DNA of 30,649 bases from Pseudomonadota bacterium. Its GTDB lineage: Bacteria; Pseudomonadota; Alphaproteobacteria; Caulobacterales; Caulobacteraceae. Positions 1 through 9,053 of the stretch are shown here, piece after piece. Location: positions 1 through 30,649 of the forward strand of contig JAEYNH010000055.1 in assembly GCA_023412655.1 (NCBI GenBank), given 5' to 3'. Under the pieces are notes generated by a model, which was not told where the DNA came from, searched no databases, and worked only from the letters and a program-made list of their open reading frames with translations. A program made the position numbers and the translations under genes. Every line of letters starts with the position of its first letter. Within the stretch, counting starts at the first letter, position 1.

Positions 1-2126
1 GCGCAGGGGTCGATCGAGCCGTTCAGCACCACGTTCAGGGTCGAGAAGAGCTCGACCACGTTCGGGGCGCGGACGGCGCGGTTGTAACCGCCGCGGAAGC
101 GGAAGCTGTCGTTGAGCGCCCAGTCGCCGGCGATCTTGTAGGTGTTGGTCGAGAAGCCGAGCGAGTAGTCCGACCAGCGGTAGCCGACCTCGGCCGAAAG
201 GTCCTGGAAGAACGGCTGGTCGGAGACGAGCGGGATGCGCGCTTCGCCGAACAGTTCGTACACGTCGTAGGCGCCCTCGGACGGGAGCGTCGCGCCGCCT
301 TGGCCGGCGAGGTCGCCGGTCTGGTAGGCGATGTCCGTGTTCAGGTCGAGGCGCTCGCGGCGGTACTCGGTGCCGACGGCGAAGCCGATGCCTTCGGCGG
401 CCCAGGGGGTCTTGACGTTATATTGGCCGAGATCCCCGGTCAGCGAGGCCGACACGACGGTCTGGGCGTACTCACCGTTCGAGAAGCCCGGGGTCTGCAG
501 GTAGTTGATCGACGCCTGCGAGGGACCAGCCGACGAGAAGATGTCGTACGGACGGCAGGCCGGGTCGACGTTGGTGCCGGCGAGCGAGGTGGCCGAGCGG
601 CAGGCCGGTTGGCCGGTCGCCGGATCGATCACGACGTCGAGGGCGCGGGCCGAACGGACCAGCGAGAAGTCGTTGAAGTAGATGTTGCTGTAAACGACCA
701 CGCCGTGCTGGCCGAACACGTCGTACTGGAAGCCGTTGTCCAGCGTGCCGCGCATGCCGATCACGCCGCGATAGTCGGTGTGACGGATGTCCGACACCCG
801 GCCGCCGCCTTCGACGTTCCGGCGGAGCACCGCGACCGAAGCCTGCCGGCCAGGGGTGATCGGGTCGGCGTCGGTGTTGACGCCCAGGGTCTCGGGGAAG
901 TTCTCGTCGTTCGGGATCTGGTCAACGGTCGGATCGCAGAACGAGGCGACCATGGCCGCCGTCAGGAACGGGTTGTTCTCGCAGTTGATGTTCATGTTCT
1001 GGCCGAAGATGCCCGACGGGGCGATCTGGGCGGCCGTGCGGTCATCCATGAACATGAGCTGGGTGTAGAGCTCAGCCTTTTCGCTGAACTGGTAGTTCGC
1101 GAAGGCGCCCAGCACGTACCGGGTGTCCGGACGCTGATAGTAGTTGTAGGGCGCGAAGTTGAACGCGTCGCGAGCAGCGCTGTAGTTCCGCAGGCCGCGG
1201 CCGCCCGGAGCGCTCGGGTCGAGCGTCAGGGCCGGGCCGACGGCGCCGCCGCCGCGGATGAACTGAGCCGGAGCGGTCGTGCCCGAGCCCGAGCAGCTGA
1301 AGCCCGACGGATCGGTGGCCGAGTTGGCCAGCGTACAGGACGAGTAGTCGCGCAGGTTCTGCGTGACGGACTGCACGTTGCGGTAGCCCACATAGGCGGT
1401 GACGTTGCCCTTGCCGTCCGGCGAGTTGACGCCGACGACGAGGTTCAGGTCGGTCGTGCCGCCGTCCCAGACGTCCTTTTCCGGCAGGGTGAAGGCGCCC
1501 GGATCGAGGGCCGTGGCGGCGCGGCGGCGCACCAGGTCCTGGATGCGGTCGTTGTTGTTGGTGTGCTGGAAGCCCGAGTACTGCGCGTCGAGACGCACGC
1601 CCTCGAAGTTCTTCTGCATGATGAAGTTCACGACGCCGGCCACGGCGTCGGCGCCGTACACGGCCGAGGCGCCGCCGGTGACCACTTCCACCCGCTCGAT
1701 CAGGCTGGCGGGGATGAAGTTCAGGTCAGGCGCGGTGTTGACCGCGCCGGCCGCCGGCGTACCCGGCTGGAGACGGCGGCCGTCGATCAGGACCAGCGTG
1801 CGGCTGGCGCCGAGACCGCGCAGGTCGACGGTGGCCGTGCCGGTCGCGCCGTTGGCGTAGCTCGAACCCTGGGCGGCGAACACCTGCGGCAGCTGGTTCA
1901 CCAGGTCTTCCGACCGGGTGACACCACGGGTGATCACGTCCTGGGCGCCCACGACGGTCACCGGGCTGGCGCTGGTCAGGTTCGGCTGCGGAATGCGCGA
2001 GCCGGTCACCACGACTTCGGAGATTTCGCTCTGAGCCATGGCCGGAGTGGCCGACAGCCCCACAAGGGCCGCGCCACAGATCATCGAAGACGCCAGAAGG
2101 CGTTCTCGCACGGACTGGAATTTCAC
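1..2126 (-). CDS. TonB-dependent receptor, 5' part only (C-terminus beyond window)
   Basis: Outer-membrane beta-barrel receptor for energised uptake of a large substrate, driven by TonB/ExbBD. About 708 codons are visible. The start is a GTG at 2126-2124 with a GGAGG Shine-Dalgarno about nine bases upstream. The protein opens with a Sec signal peptide (residues 1-31, ending ATPAMA before QSE), then a TonB-box-like SEVVVTGSR, then a plug domain with GASAVYGADAVAGVVNF typical of these receptors. Barrel sequence runs to the window edge, where SFRFRGGYNRAVRAPNVVEL marks late barrel strands; the terminal strand lies outside. The style matches receptors of Caulobacterales and sphingomonads that start with EVVVTGSRI and carry long Asn/Thr-rich extracellular loops. 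The substrate cannot be read from sequence, and no neighbouring enzyme indicates it. It diverges from the 2434 gene across a promoter region rich in repeats. Confidence 0.93.
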   Translation of the reverse strand, partial: MKFQSVRERLLASSMICGAALVGLSATPAMAQSEISEVVVTGSRIPQPNLTSASPVTVVGAQDVITRGVTRSEDLVNQLPQVFAAQGSSYANGATGTATVDLRGLGASRTLVLIDGRRLQPGTPAAGAVNTAPDLNFIPASLIERVEVVTGGASAVYGADAVAGVVNFIMQKNFEGVRLDAQYSGFQHTNNNDRIQDLVRRRAATALDPGAFTLPEKDVWDGGTTDLNLVVGVNSPDGKGNVTAYVGYRNVQSVTQNLRDYSSCTLANSATDPSGFSCSGSGTTAPAQFIRGGGAVGPALTLDPSAPGGRGLRNYSAARDAFNFAPYNYYQRPDTRYVLGAFANYQFSEKAELYTQLMFMDDRTAAQIAPSGIFGQNMNINCENNPFLTAAMVASFCDPTVDQIPNDENFPETLGVNTDADPITPGRQASVAVLRRNVEGGGRVSDIRHTDYRGVIGMRGTLDNGFQYDVFGQHGVVVYSNIYFNDFSLVRSARALDVVIDPATGQPACRSATSLAGTNVDPACRPYDIFSSAGPSQASINYLQTPGFSNGEYAQTVVSASLTGDLGQYNVKTPWAAEGIGFAVGTEYRRERLDLNTDIAYQTGDLAGQGGATLPSEGAYDVYELFGEARIPLVSDQPFFQDLSAEVGYRWSDYSLGFSTNTYKIAGDWALNDSFRFRGGYNRAVRAPNVVELFSTLNVVLNGSIDPC

Positions 2127-2433
2127 GGTCTGGATCCTCCAGCGGAACTGCCAGGACGGCAGCCGCTCCCCACAAAAGAGATCAGTCCCGGAAACGTGGC
2201 TGTTCCCGGTTACGGTGGAGTTACGGTGGTTGATGAGGCCGGGTCAACGAACATTAGCCGTTCGTAATGTTGAGGGCGCCAGCCTGTCGCATTCTGGTCA
2301 CAGATTGTGCGAAAGGCCCCATCGGCCGCTCATTCATTACCTGCTCCGACCCGAAAACGGGCCCGTTCGCACCGTGGCCGTGGCGCGGTACAAAGGCGGG
2401 GAAACTCGGATTCACCCTTCCAGGAGCCGCCGA
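2127..2433. promoter_or_regulatory. Divergent intergenic region with direct and inverted repeats
   Basis: These 307 bases separate two divergent genes and should hold both promoters. Two direct repeats of GTTACGGTGG lie at 2209-2218 and 2220-2229, one helical turn apart. An inverted repeat has arms AACATTA (2250-2256) and TAATGTT (2265-2271), and CGAAC/GTTCG arms interleave with it (2249-2253 and 2261-2265 by eye). The local AT content is above the surroundings. No small ORF is convincing here. A regulator site for the receptor gene is an inference from symmetry and position. Confidence 0.5.
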
Positions 2434-2973
2434 ATGCCCCGCCTGCGCCGTGTCCTCATCGCCTTCTCGGCCGGCGCTTTCGCCGCTTCCGCCGCCGCCG
2501 CCGGGGCGGCCGAGCCGCGGACCGAAGGGCGCGCGGCCCTGGTGCAGCAGCTGACCGACTGCCGGAAGCTCAGCGAGGATGCCGCCAGGCTCGCCTGTTA
2601 TGACACCGCCACGGCAGCGCTGGAGCAGGCCGAAGCCAAGGGCGACATCGTGGTGGTCGACCGCGAGCAGGCCCGGACGGTCCGCCGCCAGGCCTTCGGC
2701 TTCAGCCTGCCCTCCATGGCGATGTTCGAGCGCGGCGAAGAGAAGGAGCAGATTGACAATGTCTCCGGCAAGATCGCCTCGGCCCGCCAGGACGCCGCGG
2801 GCAAGTGGGTGCTCCGGCTGGAGGACGGCGCGGTCTGGCAGCAGGTCGACGCCCAGGAACTGTCGCTCTATCCCAAGCCCGGCCAGTCGGTGACCATCCG
2901 GAAGGCGACCCTCGGCAGCTTCCTGGCGAGCGTCGAGGGCCGGCGCGCCTTCCGCGTTCGCCGCGTGGAATAG
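2434..2973 (+). CDS. Small exported protein of unknown function
   Basis: A 179-residue protein starting at ATG 2434, preceded by AGGAG at 2422-2426. It begins with a Sec-type signal peptide (basic MPRLRR, then an Ala-rich core to about residue 26). The mature part has the motif TDCRKL...ARLACYD (Cys43 and Cys55), which recurs at the N-terminus of many small exported proteobacterial proteins, including VasI-like ones. The middle is charged (VVDREQARTVRRQAFGF). The C-terminal half (about 105-179) looks like a small beta domain with W and V spacing (GKWVLRLEDGAVWQQ, RRAFRVRRVE). The reading frame stays open upstream of 2434, but that part has no signal peptide and lies in the promoter region. 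It converges on the hydroxylase gene with only three bases between the stop codons. No function is assigned. Confidence 0.82.
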   Translation: MPRLRRVLIAFSAGAFAASAAAAGAAEPRTEGRAALVQQLTDCRKLSEDAARLACYDTATAALEQAEAKGDIVVVDREQARTVRRQAFGFSLPSMAMFERGEEKEQIDNVSGKIASARQDAAGKWVLRLEDGAVWQQVDAQELSLYPKPGQSVTIRKATLGSFLASVEGRRAFRVRRVE

Positions 2974-2976
2974 GGC

Positions 2977-4149
2977 TCAGCTCTCGAAGAAGCGGTTCCG
3001 CGCGACCATCAGGGTCTTGATGAGTTCGCGCTCGCCCGCCTCCAGGAACGGGTTCCAGACGTCGAAGATCAGGATCACCCGGAGCTGGTCCGAGTCGTTC
3101 CAGGCCTCGTGCTCGATGGTGTCATCGAACACCCAAGCCTCTCCCATCCGCCACGGGCGCGTCTCGTTGCCGACCCGGAACCGCGCCGGCCCCGGCAGGA
3201 TGAGCGGCAGGTGCGTGAGCAGGCGGGTGTTGGTCGAGCCGGTGTGCGCCGGAATGTGGGTACGCGCGTCCAGGGCCGAGAACATGGCGGTGGGCGCGAA
3301 TTCCGGCTGGTCCGCCATCGGCAGCTGCTCGAGCAGCGCGGCGGTCTTCGGACAACGGGCGCAGACGGCATCCTGCCGCTCGCCGTCCTTCCAGAGGAAC
3401 AGCGAACTCCAGCGGCGGGAGTGGTTCAGCTCCTCCCACTGGTTCACCGGCGCGTCGGGCGGAAAAGCGATGTACGGCGCGAAGTCCTCCATGTCGCCGG
3501 CCAGCAGCGCCCGCAGCTCCTCGAGGATCATCGGGGTGGCCGCTTCCAGCTCGGGCAGCCACGGAAACAGCTCGCGCGGATAGAACGGGATCGCCGGCAG
3601 GCGCGGGTAGTGCAGCAGCAGCGGCTCGTGCCGGTAGACCTTCTTGCGGCCGGCGTAGACGCCGATGGCCTCGTCGAACCGGCTGACCGCGAGTTCCGAG
3701 CCGGCTGAGGACACCGGCCCCACCTGTTCGCGCAGGAAGGCCTCCATGGCCTCCTGGGTGTTGGCGATCACCTGGCGGGCGCGGTCCACCGGGGCCTTCA
3801 GCGGCGGCGGCAGTTGAGCATCGTCGGGCGCCAGCTTCAGGGCGTTCTGATAGACTCGCGCCGCGGCGCGCTCGCCCGAGACCTTCTCCACCAGGGCGCC
3901 CTTCGAGAGCAGGGCGAGGAAGTTGTAGGGGTCGAGCGCCAGGGCCTCGTCGAGGGCGCTGATCGCGGCGGGGAAAGCGCCGGACATGCGCAGGGCCAGG
4001 GCGCGCTGCATCTTGATCTGGGCGTCGTGCGGCTGGGCGGCCTCGGCCCGGGCGATAGCGGCCAGGGCGGCGGCCGTGTCTCCGCGACGCAGGGCGGCCG
4101 CCGCATCGGCCAGGAGCTGCTCGGGGGATGTCTGGAGGCCGGCGTTCAT
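2977..4149 (-). CDS. TPR-containing aspartyl/asparaginyl beta-hydroxylase family protein
   Basis: A 390-residue cytoplasmic protein with an N-terminal helical tetratricopeptide region (about 10-112, repeats such as AAISALDEALALDPYNFLAL) and a C-terminal Asp/Asn hydroxylase domain of the Fe(II)/2-oxoglutarate dioxygenase superfamily (about 180-370). Visible catalytic features are HTGSTNTRL (His302, iron), GEAWVFDDTIEHEAWN (His347, iron) and LRVILIFDVWNP, with Arg357 placed to bind 2-oxoglutarate. As in mammalian AspH, no acidic third iron ligand is obvious. Family members hydroxylate Asp/Asn in proteins or peptides, or free amino acids in some bacteria; the substrate here is unknown. The start ATG (4149-4147) shares one base with the stop of the upstream permease (TGATG), so translation is probably coupled. 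Association with peptide-type permeases hints at a peptide substrate, but that is inference. Confidence 0.88.
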   Translation of the reverse strand: MNAGLQTSPEQLLADAAAALRRGDTAAALAAIARAEAAQPHDAQIKMQRALALRMSGAFPAAISALDEALALDPYNFLALLSKGALVEKVSGERAAARVYQNALKLAPDDAQLPPPLKAPVDRARQVIANTQEAMEAFLREQVGPVSSAGSELAVSRFDEAIGVYAGRKKVYRHEPLLLHYPRLPAIPFYPRELFPWLPELEAATPMILEELRALLAGDMEDFAPYIAFPPDAPVNQWEELNHSRRWSSLFLWKDGERQDAVCARCPKTAALLEQLPMADQPEFAPTAMFSALDARTHIPAHTGSTNTRLLTHLPLILPGPARFRVGNETRPWRMGEAWVFDDTIEHEAWNDSDQLRVILIFDVWNPFLEAGERELIKTLMVARNRFFES

Positions 4150-5051
4150 CACCTGTCCTTCGGGTCTATGGCGTCGCGCAGCCCGTCGCCGATGAAGTTG
4201 AAGGCCATGAGCGTGACCACCATCACGATGGACGGGAACACCAGCAGCCACGGGGCCAATTCCATGTCCGACGCACCGCCGGCGATCAAGGAGCCGAGGG
4301 AGGCCATGGGCGGCTGCACGCCCAGGCCAAGAAAGCTCAGGAAGCTCTCCGCCAGGATCACCGCCGGGATCGTCAGGGTGACATAGACCACCACCGGCCC
4401 GAGCAGGTTGGGGACGATGTGGCGGACGATTATCCCCGCCGGGCCCAGGCCGGCGGCCCGCGCCGCCTCCACGAACTCCCTGTGCTTGAGGGTCAGGGTC
4501 TGGCCGCGGACGATCCGGCTCATCGTCAGCCACTCGACGGCGCCGATGGCCACGAAGATCAGCACGATATTGGAGCCGAAGGTCACCATCAGCAGGATGA
4601 CGAAGAAGATGAAGGGCAGCGAGTAGAGCACATCGACGATGCGCATCATGGTTTCGTCCAGGCGGCCGCCGACGTAGCCCGCCACCGCGCCCCAGGCCAC
4701 GCCGATGACCAGGGAGACCAGCGTCGCCACCAGGCCGATGGCCAGGGAAACACGCAGCCCCATCAGCAGCCGGGCGAGCAGGTCGCGGCCCAGGGCGTCG
4801 GCGCCCAACAGATGCCCGTTGGTCAGCGGTGGCGACCAGACGTCGGCCTTGTCCACCGCATCGTAGGCGTGGGGCGTCAGGTGCGGTCCGAGGATCGCTG
4901 CGAGGGCCAGGAACGCCAGGACGACCATGCCGCCCACCGCCGCGCGATTGCGCATCAGGCGCCGCAGGGCGTCGTCCCAGAGGCTGCGCCCCTTCACCGT
5001 CGCTGCAGCCTCGATCTGCGCGCCGCGGGCCGCGGCCAGCCCGCCGATCAT
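4149..5051 (-). CDS. ABC transporter permease, OppC/DppC type
   Basis: A 300-residue inner-membrane permease of the binding-protein-dependent transport family, second half of a peptide/nickel-type importer pair. The N-terminal LWDDALRRLMRNRAAVGGMVVLAFLAL is the usual OppC N-terminus. Five to six hydrophobic segments follow. The cytoplasmic EAA loop that contacts the ATPase is clear (EFVEAARAAGLGPAGIIVRH, ending IVPNLL). The periplasmic-side segment LGADALGRDLLARLLMG is a hallmark of OppC. The start ATG overlaps the stop of the OppB-type gene by ATGA (5051-5048), and its own stop overlaps the hydroxylase start by one base. No ATPase or solute-binding gene is adjacent, so ATPase partners must be encoded elsewhere if the transporter is active. 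The substrate class (oligopeptide, dipeptide, metal chelate) cannot be resolved. Confidence 0.93.
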   Translation of the reverse strand: MIGGLAAARGAQIEAAATVKGRSLWDDALRRLMRNRAAVGGMVVLAFLALAAILGPHLTPHAYDAVDKADVWSPPLTNGHLLGADALGRDLLARLLMGLRVSLAIGLVATLVSLVIGVAWGAVAGYVGGRLDETMMRIVDVLYSLPFIFFVILLMVTFGSNIVLIFVAIGAVEWLTMSRIVRGQTLTLKHREFVEAARAAGLGPAGIIVRHIVPNLLGPVVVYVTLTIPAVILAESFLSFLGLGVQPPMASLGSLIAGGASDMELAPWLLVFPSIVMVVTLMAFNFIGDGLRDAIDPKDR

Positions 5052-5971
5052 GCCAGCCTCACCCGGGGATCAAGGGCGGCGTAAAGCAGATCGGCGAGCA
5101 GGTTCAGCAGCAGGATGAGCGCGGCGTAAAAGATCACCATGCCCATGACGACGGTGTAGTCGCGCTGGAGGGCGCTGATGACGAAGAACTTCCCGAGCCC
5201 CGGCAGGTTGAAGATCCTCTCCACCACCAGGGAGCCGGTGATCAGCCCGGCGCAAGCGGGGCCGAGGTAACTGACCAGCGGCAGGATGGCGGCCCGCAGG
5301 GCGTGGCGGCCGACGATCCGGTGTTCAGGCAGGCCCTTGGCCCTGGCCGTGCGGACGTAGTTGGATTTCAGCACCTCGATCATGCCCGCCCGGGTGAGGC
5401 GTGAGATGATCGCGATCTGCGGCAGCGCCAGCACCGTCACCGGCAGCACCATGTTGGCGAGGGCCCCGTCGTTCCATCCCGCCGTCGGCAGCCAGCCGAG
5501 CTGGGAGGCGATCCCCAGCACCAGGAGCGGCGCCGTGACGAAGGTGGGGATGCAGACTCCCAGGATGGCGACCGCCATGACGAGGTTGTCCACTGTCCCG
5601 TTCTGCCGAAGCGCCGCGATCACACCCAGGCTGACGCCGACGATTGCGGCGATGACGATCGCCGACAGGCCAAGCCTCAGGGAAACCGGATAGTTCTCCT
5701 TGAGGATGTCGATGACGGACTTGTCGCGATACTTCAGCGAGGGCCCAAGGTCGCCCCGGACCACCCCGGCCAGATAGTCCACGTACTGCTGCCCTAGCGG
5801 CTTGTTCATGCCGTAGGCCTCGAGGACGTTGCGCTCGATCTCCGGCGAGAGCTTGCGGTCCATGTCGAACGGGCTGCCCGGCGCCGCGCGCATCATGAAG
5901 AAGGCCGCGGTGATCACCAGGAAGAGCGTCGGGATCGCGACCAGCAGGCGGCGGCCAATGAAGCGGAACAT
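5048..5971 (-). CDS. ABC transporter permease, OppB/DppB type
   Basis: A 307-residue inner-membrane permease and first gene of the permease-permease-hydroxylase operon. It starts MFRFIGRRLLVAIPTLFLV, the standard OppB first membrane helix. APGSPFDMDRKLSPE and YGMNKPLGQQYVDYL follow, the conserved OppB periplasmic segment. The EAA loop reads YVRTARAKGLPEHRIVGRHA followed by LRAAILP. The ATG at 5971 was chosen because homology to OppB begins there and AAGG lies about nine bases upstream; the reading frame continues further upstream but without family features and into the divergent promoter. The end overlaps the OppC-type start by four bases. It diverges from the 6060 gene with 88 bases between the starts, so the operon promoter must lie in or near that gap. 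Confidence 0.93.
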   Translation of the reverse strand: MFRFIGRRLLVAIPTLFLVITAAFFMMRAAPGSPFDMDRKLSPEIERNVLEAYGMNKPLGQQYVDYLAGVVRGDLGPSLKYRDKSVIDILKENYPVSLRLGLSAIVIAAIVGVSLGVIAALRQNGTVDNLVMAVAILGVCIPTFVTAPLLVLGIASQLGWLPTAGWNDGALANMVLPVTVLALPQIAIISRLTRAGMIEVLKSNYVRTARAKGLPEHRIVGRHALRAAILPLVSYLGPACAGLITGSLVVERIFNLPGLGKFFVISALQRDYTVVMGMVIFYAALILLLNLLADLLYAALDPRVRLA

Positions 5972-6059
5972 GGTCGACCTTGCGGGCGGGACGTTGCGAA
6001 ACTTCCACCCGACCCCGATGATGTCAACGAAGGGTCCCCAGCCAGCACCGAGAGTTCCG

Positions 6060-6470
6060 ATGTCCGACTTCCGACGCGTCACCGACGACTTCACCACAGC
6101 GCCACAGATCAGCCTGGCCGACGTCGAAGAGGCCGCCCGCCAGGGCTTCCGGACGATCATCAACAACCGCCCCGACGGCGAGGCGCCCGACCAGCCCTCC
6201 AGCCGCGAAATCGAGGCGGCGGCCCAGGCTGCGGGAATCGCCTATTTCCATATTCCGGTCGTGGGCGGGCCGACCCCGCAGCAGGTGGAGACCACCCAGG
6301 CGATCCTGGCCGAAGCCGCCAAGCCGGTGCTGGCGTTCTGCCGCTCGGGCACGCGCTCCATCGTCACCTGGTCCCTGGGACAAGCCGCCAGCGGCGCCCG
6401 CACGCGGGACGAGCTGGTGCAGTTGGGCCGGAACGCCGGCTACGATCTCTCCGGCGTGCTGGGCGGATGA
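6060..6470 (+). CDS. DUF442/TIGR01244-type rhodanese-like phosphatase
   Basis: A 136-residue soluble protein of the DUF442 (TIGR01244) family, related to dual-specificity phosphatases and rhodaneses. Diagnostic features are FRTIINNRPDGE near residue 30, YFHIPVVGGPTPQQ near 62, and the catalytic loop FCRSGTRS with Cys94, where a phosphoryl or persulfide intermediate would form. The family is known as a stand-alone protein and as the rhodanese-like half of Blh, the sulfide-response hydrolase of Agrobacterium and Xylella. Here its stop codon overlaps the start of a metallo-beta-lactamase-fold gene (ATGA at 6467-6470), so the two are almost certainly co-translated. The ATG at 6060 begins the conserved domain; the upstream extension of the frame is antisense to the permease start. 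The actual substrate is unknown. Confidence 0.85.
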   Translation: MSDFRRVTDDFTTAPQISLADVEEAARQGFRTIINNRPDGEAPDQPSSREIEAAAQAAGIAYFHIPVVGGPTPQQVETTQAILAEAAKPVLAFCRSGTRSIVTWSLGQAASGARTRDELVQLGRNAGYDLSGVLGG

Positions 6471-7347
6471 TCCCCTACGTTCGCGAGATCGACTTCGAAT
6501 ACGGGCGCTGCGACCAGGTTTCGCCCCTGATCCGGCGGGTGATCGCCAACAACCCGAGCCCGTTCACCTATGTGGGCACCGGCACCTATATCGTCGGCCG
6601 GGGCGAGGTGGCGGTGATCGACCCCGGCCCGGACGACCCGGCGCATCTGGACGCCATTCTGGCGGCGATCCCGGGCGAGAGGGTGGCCCAGATCCTGGTC
6701 ACCCACCACCACTCGGACCACTCTCCCCTCGCCCGCCCGCTGCAGGCGTCCACCGGAGCCCCCATCGTCGGCTGCGCGGTCGGCGCGGCCGGGGAAGCGG
6801 ACGACGGGGAGGTGAAGATGGAAGCCGGGCATGACGCCGACTTCCATCCGGATGTCAGCGTCTGCGACGGCGGGGAGATCGCAGGACCGGGCTGGACCTT
6901 CGAGGCGATCCCGACGCCAGGCCACACCTCGAACCACATCTGCTACGCGCTGAGGGAGGAGAACTGCCTGTTCTCCGGCGACCACATAATGGGCTGGTCG
7001 ACCACGGTGATCACGCCGCCCGATGGCGACATGACGGACTATCTGGCGAGCCTGGACCTGATCCGCGCCCGCCATTTCGACACCCTGTGGCCCACGCACG
7101 GGCCGCCGATCCGCGAGGTGGACGCCTTCATCGAAGCCTACCGCGCCCACCGGCAGGAGCGGATCGACCAGATCCTGAGGGCCCTGACGTCGGGCCCCGG
7201 AACCATCACGGAGCTGACGCCGCGCCTCTATGCCGACGTCGACCCGCGCCTCTGGCCGGCGGCCTCGCGCTCCATGCTGGCCGCGATGATCCACCTGGAG
7301 CGCGAGGGCAAGGTGCGGGCGGACGCCGGCGGGACTTACCGCCTGGC

Positions 7348-7351
<4 letters not shown>
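6467..7351 (+). CDS. Metallo-beta-lactamase-fold hydrolase with C-terminal winged helix (LACTB2-like)
   Basis: A 294-residue hydrolase with a binuclear metal site. Residues 48-56 (VAVIDPGPD) start the fold. The metal motif HHHSDHS gives His80, His82, Asp84 and His85; the later ligands are in PGHTSNH, SGDHIMGW and WPTHGPP. The last 70 or so residues (RIDQILRALTSGPGTITELT... LEREGKVRADAGGTYRLA) form the small winged-helix domain of LACTB2-like proteins. Relatives include glyoxalase II-like thioesterases, nucleases and quinone/persulfide-related enzymes, so the substrate is open. The gene is translationally coupled to the DUF442 gene upstream (four-base overlap). Its stop (TAG 7349-7351) overlaps the stop of the convergent acyl-CoA ligase gene (7348-7350), leaving no room for a separate terminator. 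Confidence 0.9.
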
Positions 7352-8994
<1,643 letters not shown>

Positions 8995-9003
8995 CTGCGC
9001 TTC

Positions 9004-9030
9004 TCCCAACTTAACGCTTGTTAGTTGGGA
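9004..9030. promoter_or_regulatory. Palindromic operator upstream of the acyl-CoA ligase gene
   Basis: A 27-base inverted repeat just upstream of the ligase start. The outer arms TCCCAACT (9004-9011) and AGTTGGGA (9023-9030) pair perfectly. Inside, TAAC (9012-9015) mirrors GTTA (9020-9023) around GCTT. The size and symmetry fit a dimeric TetR- or GntR-type repressor site, as is common for fatty-acid catabolism genes; that assignment is inference. TAACGCTT repeats directly at 9031-9038, and a second small inverted repeat, GTGAG/CTCAC around GCG, sits at 9040-9052 just before the kinase-like gene's stop. The position next to the ribosome-binding site fits repression of the ligase. Confidence 0.7.
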
Positions 9031-9053
9031 TAACGCTTAGTGAGGCGCTCACA

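Noticed and set aside
300..2267. A 655-codon plus-strand open frame opposite the first TonB-dependent receptor
   Set aside because: The minus strand encodes a receptor with signal peptide, plug and ribosome-binding site. The plus frame is Val/Arg/Gly-rich with no motifs.
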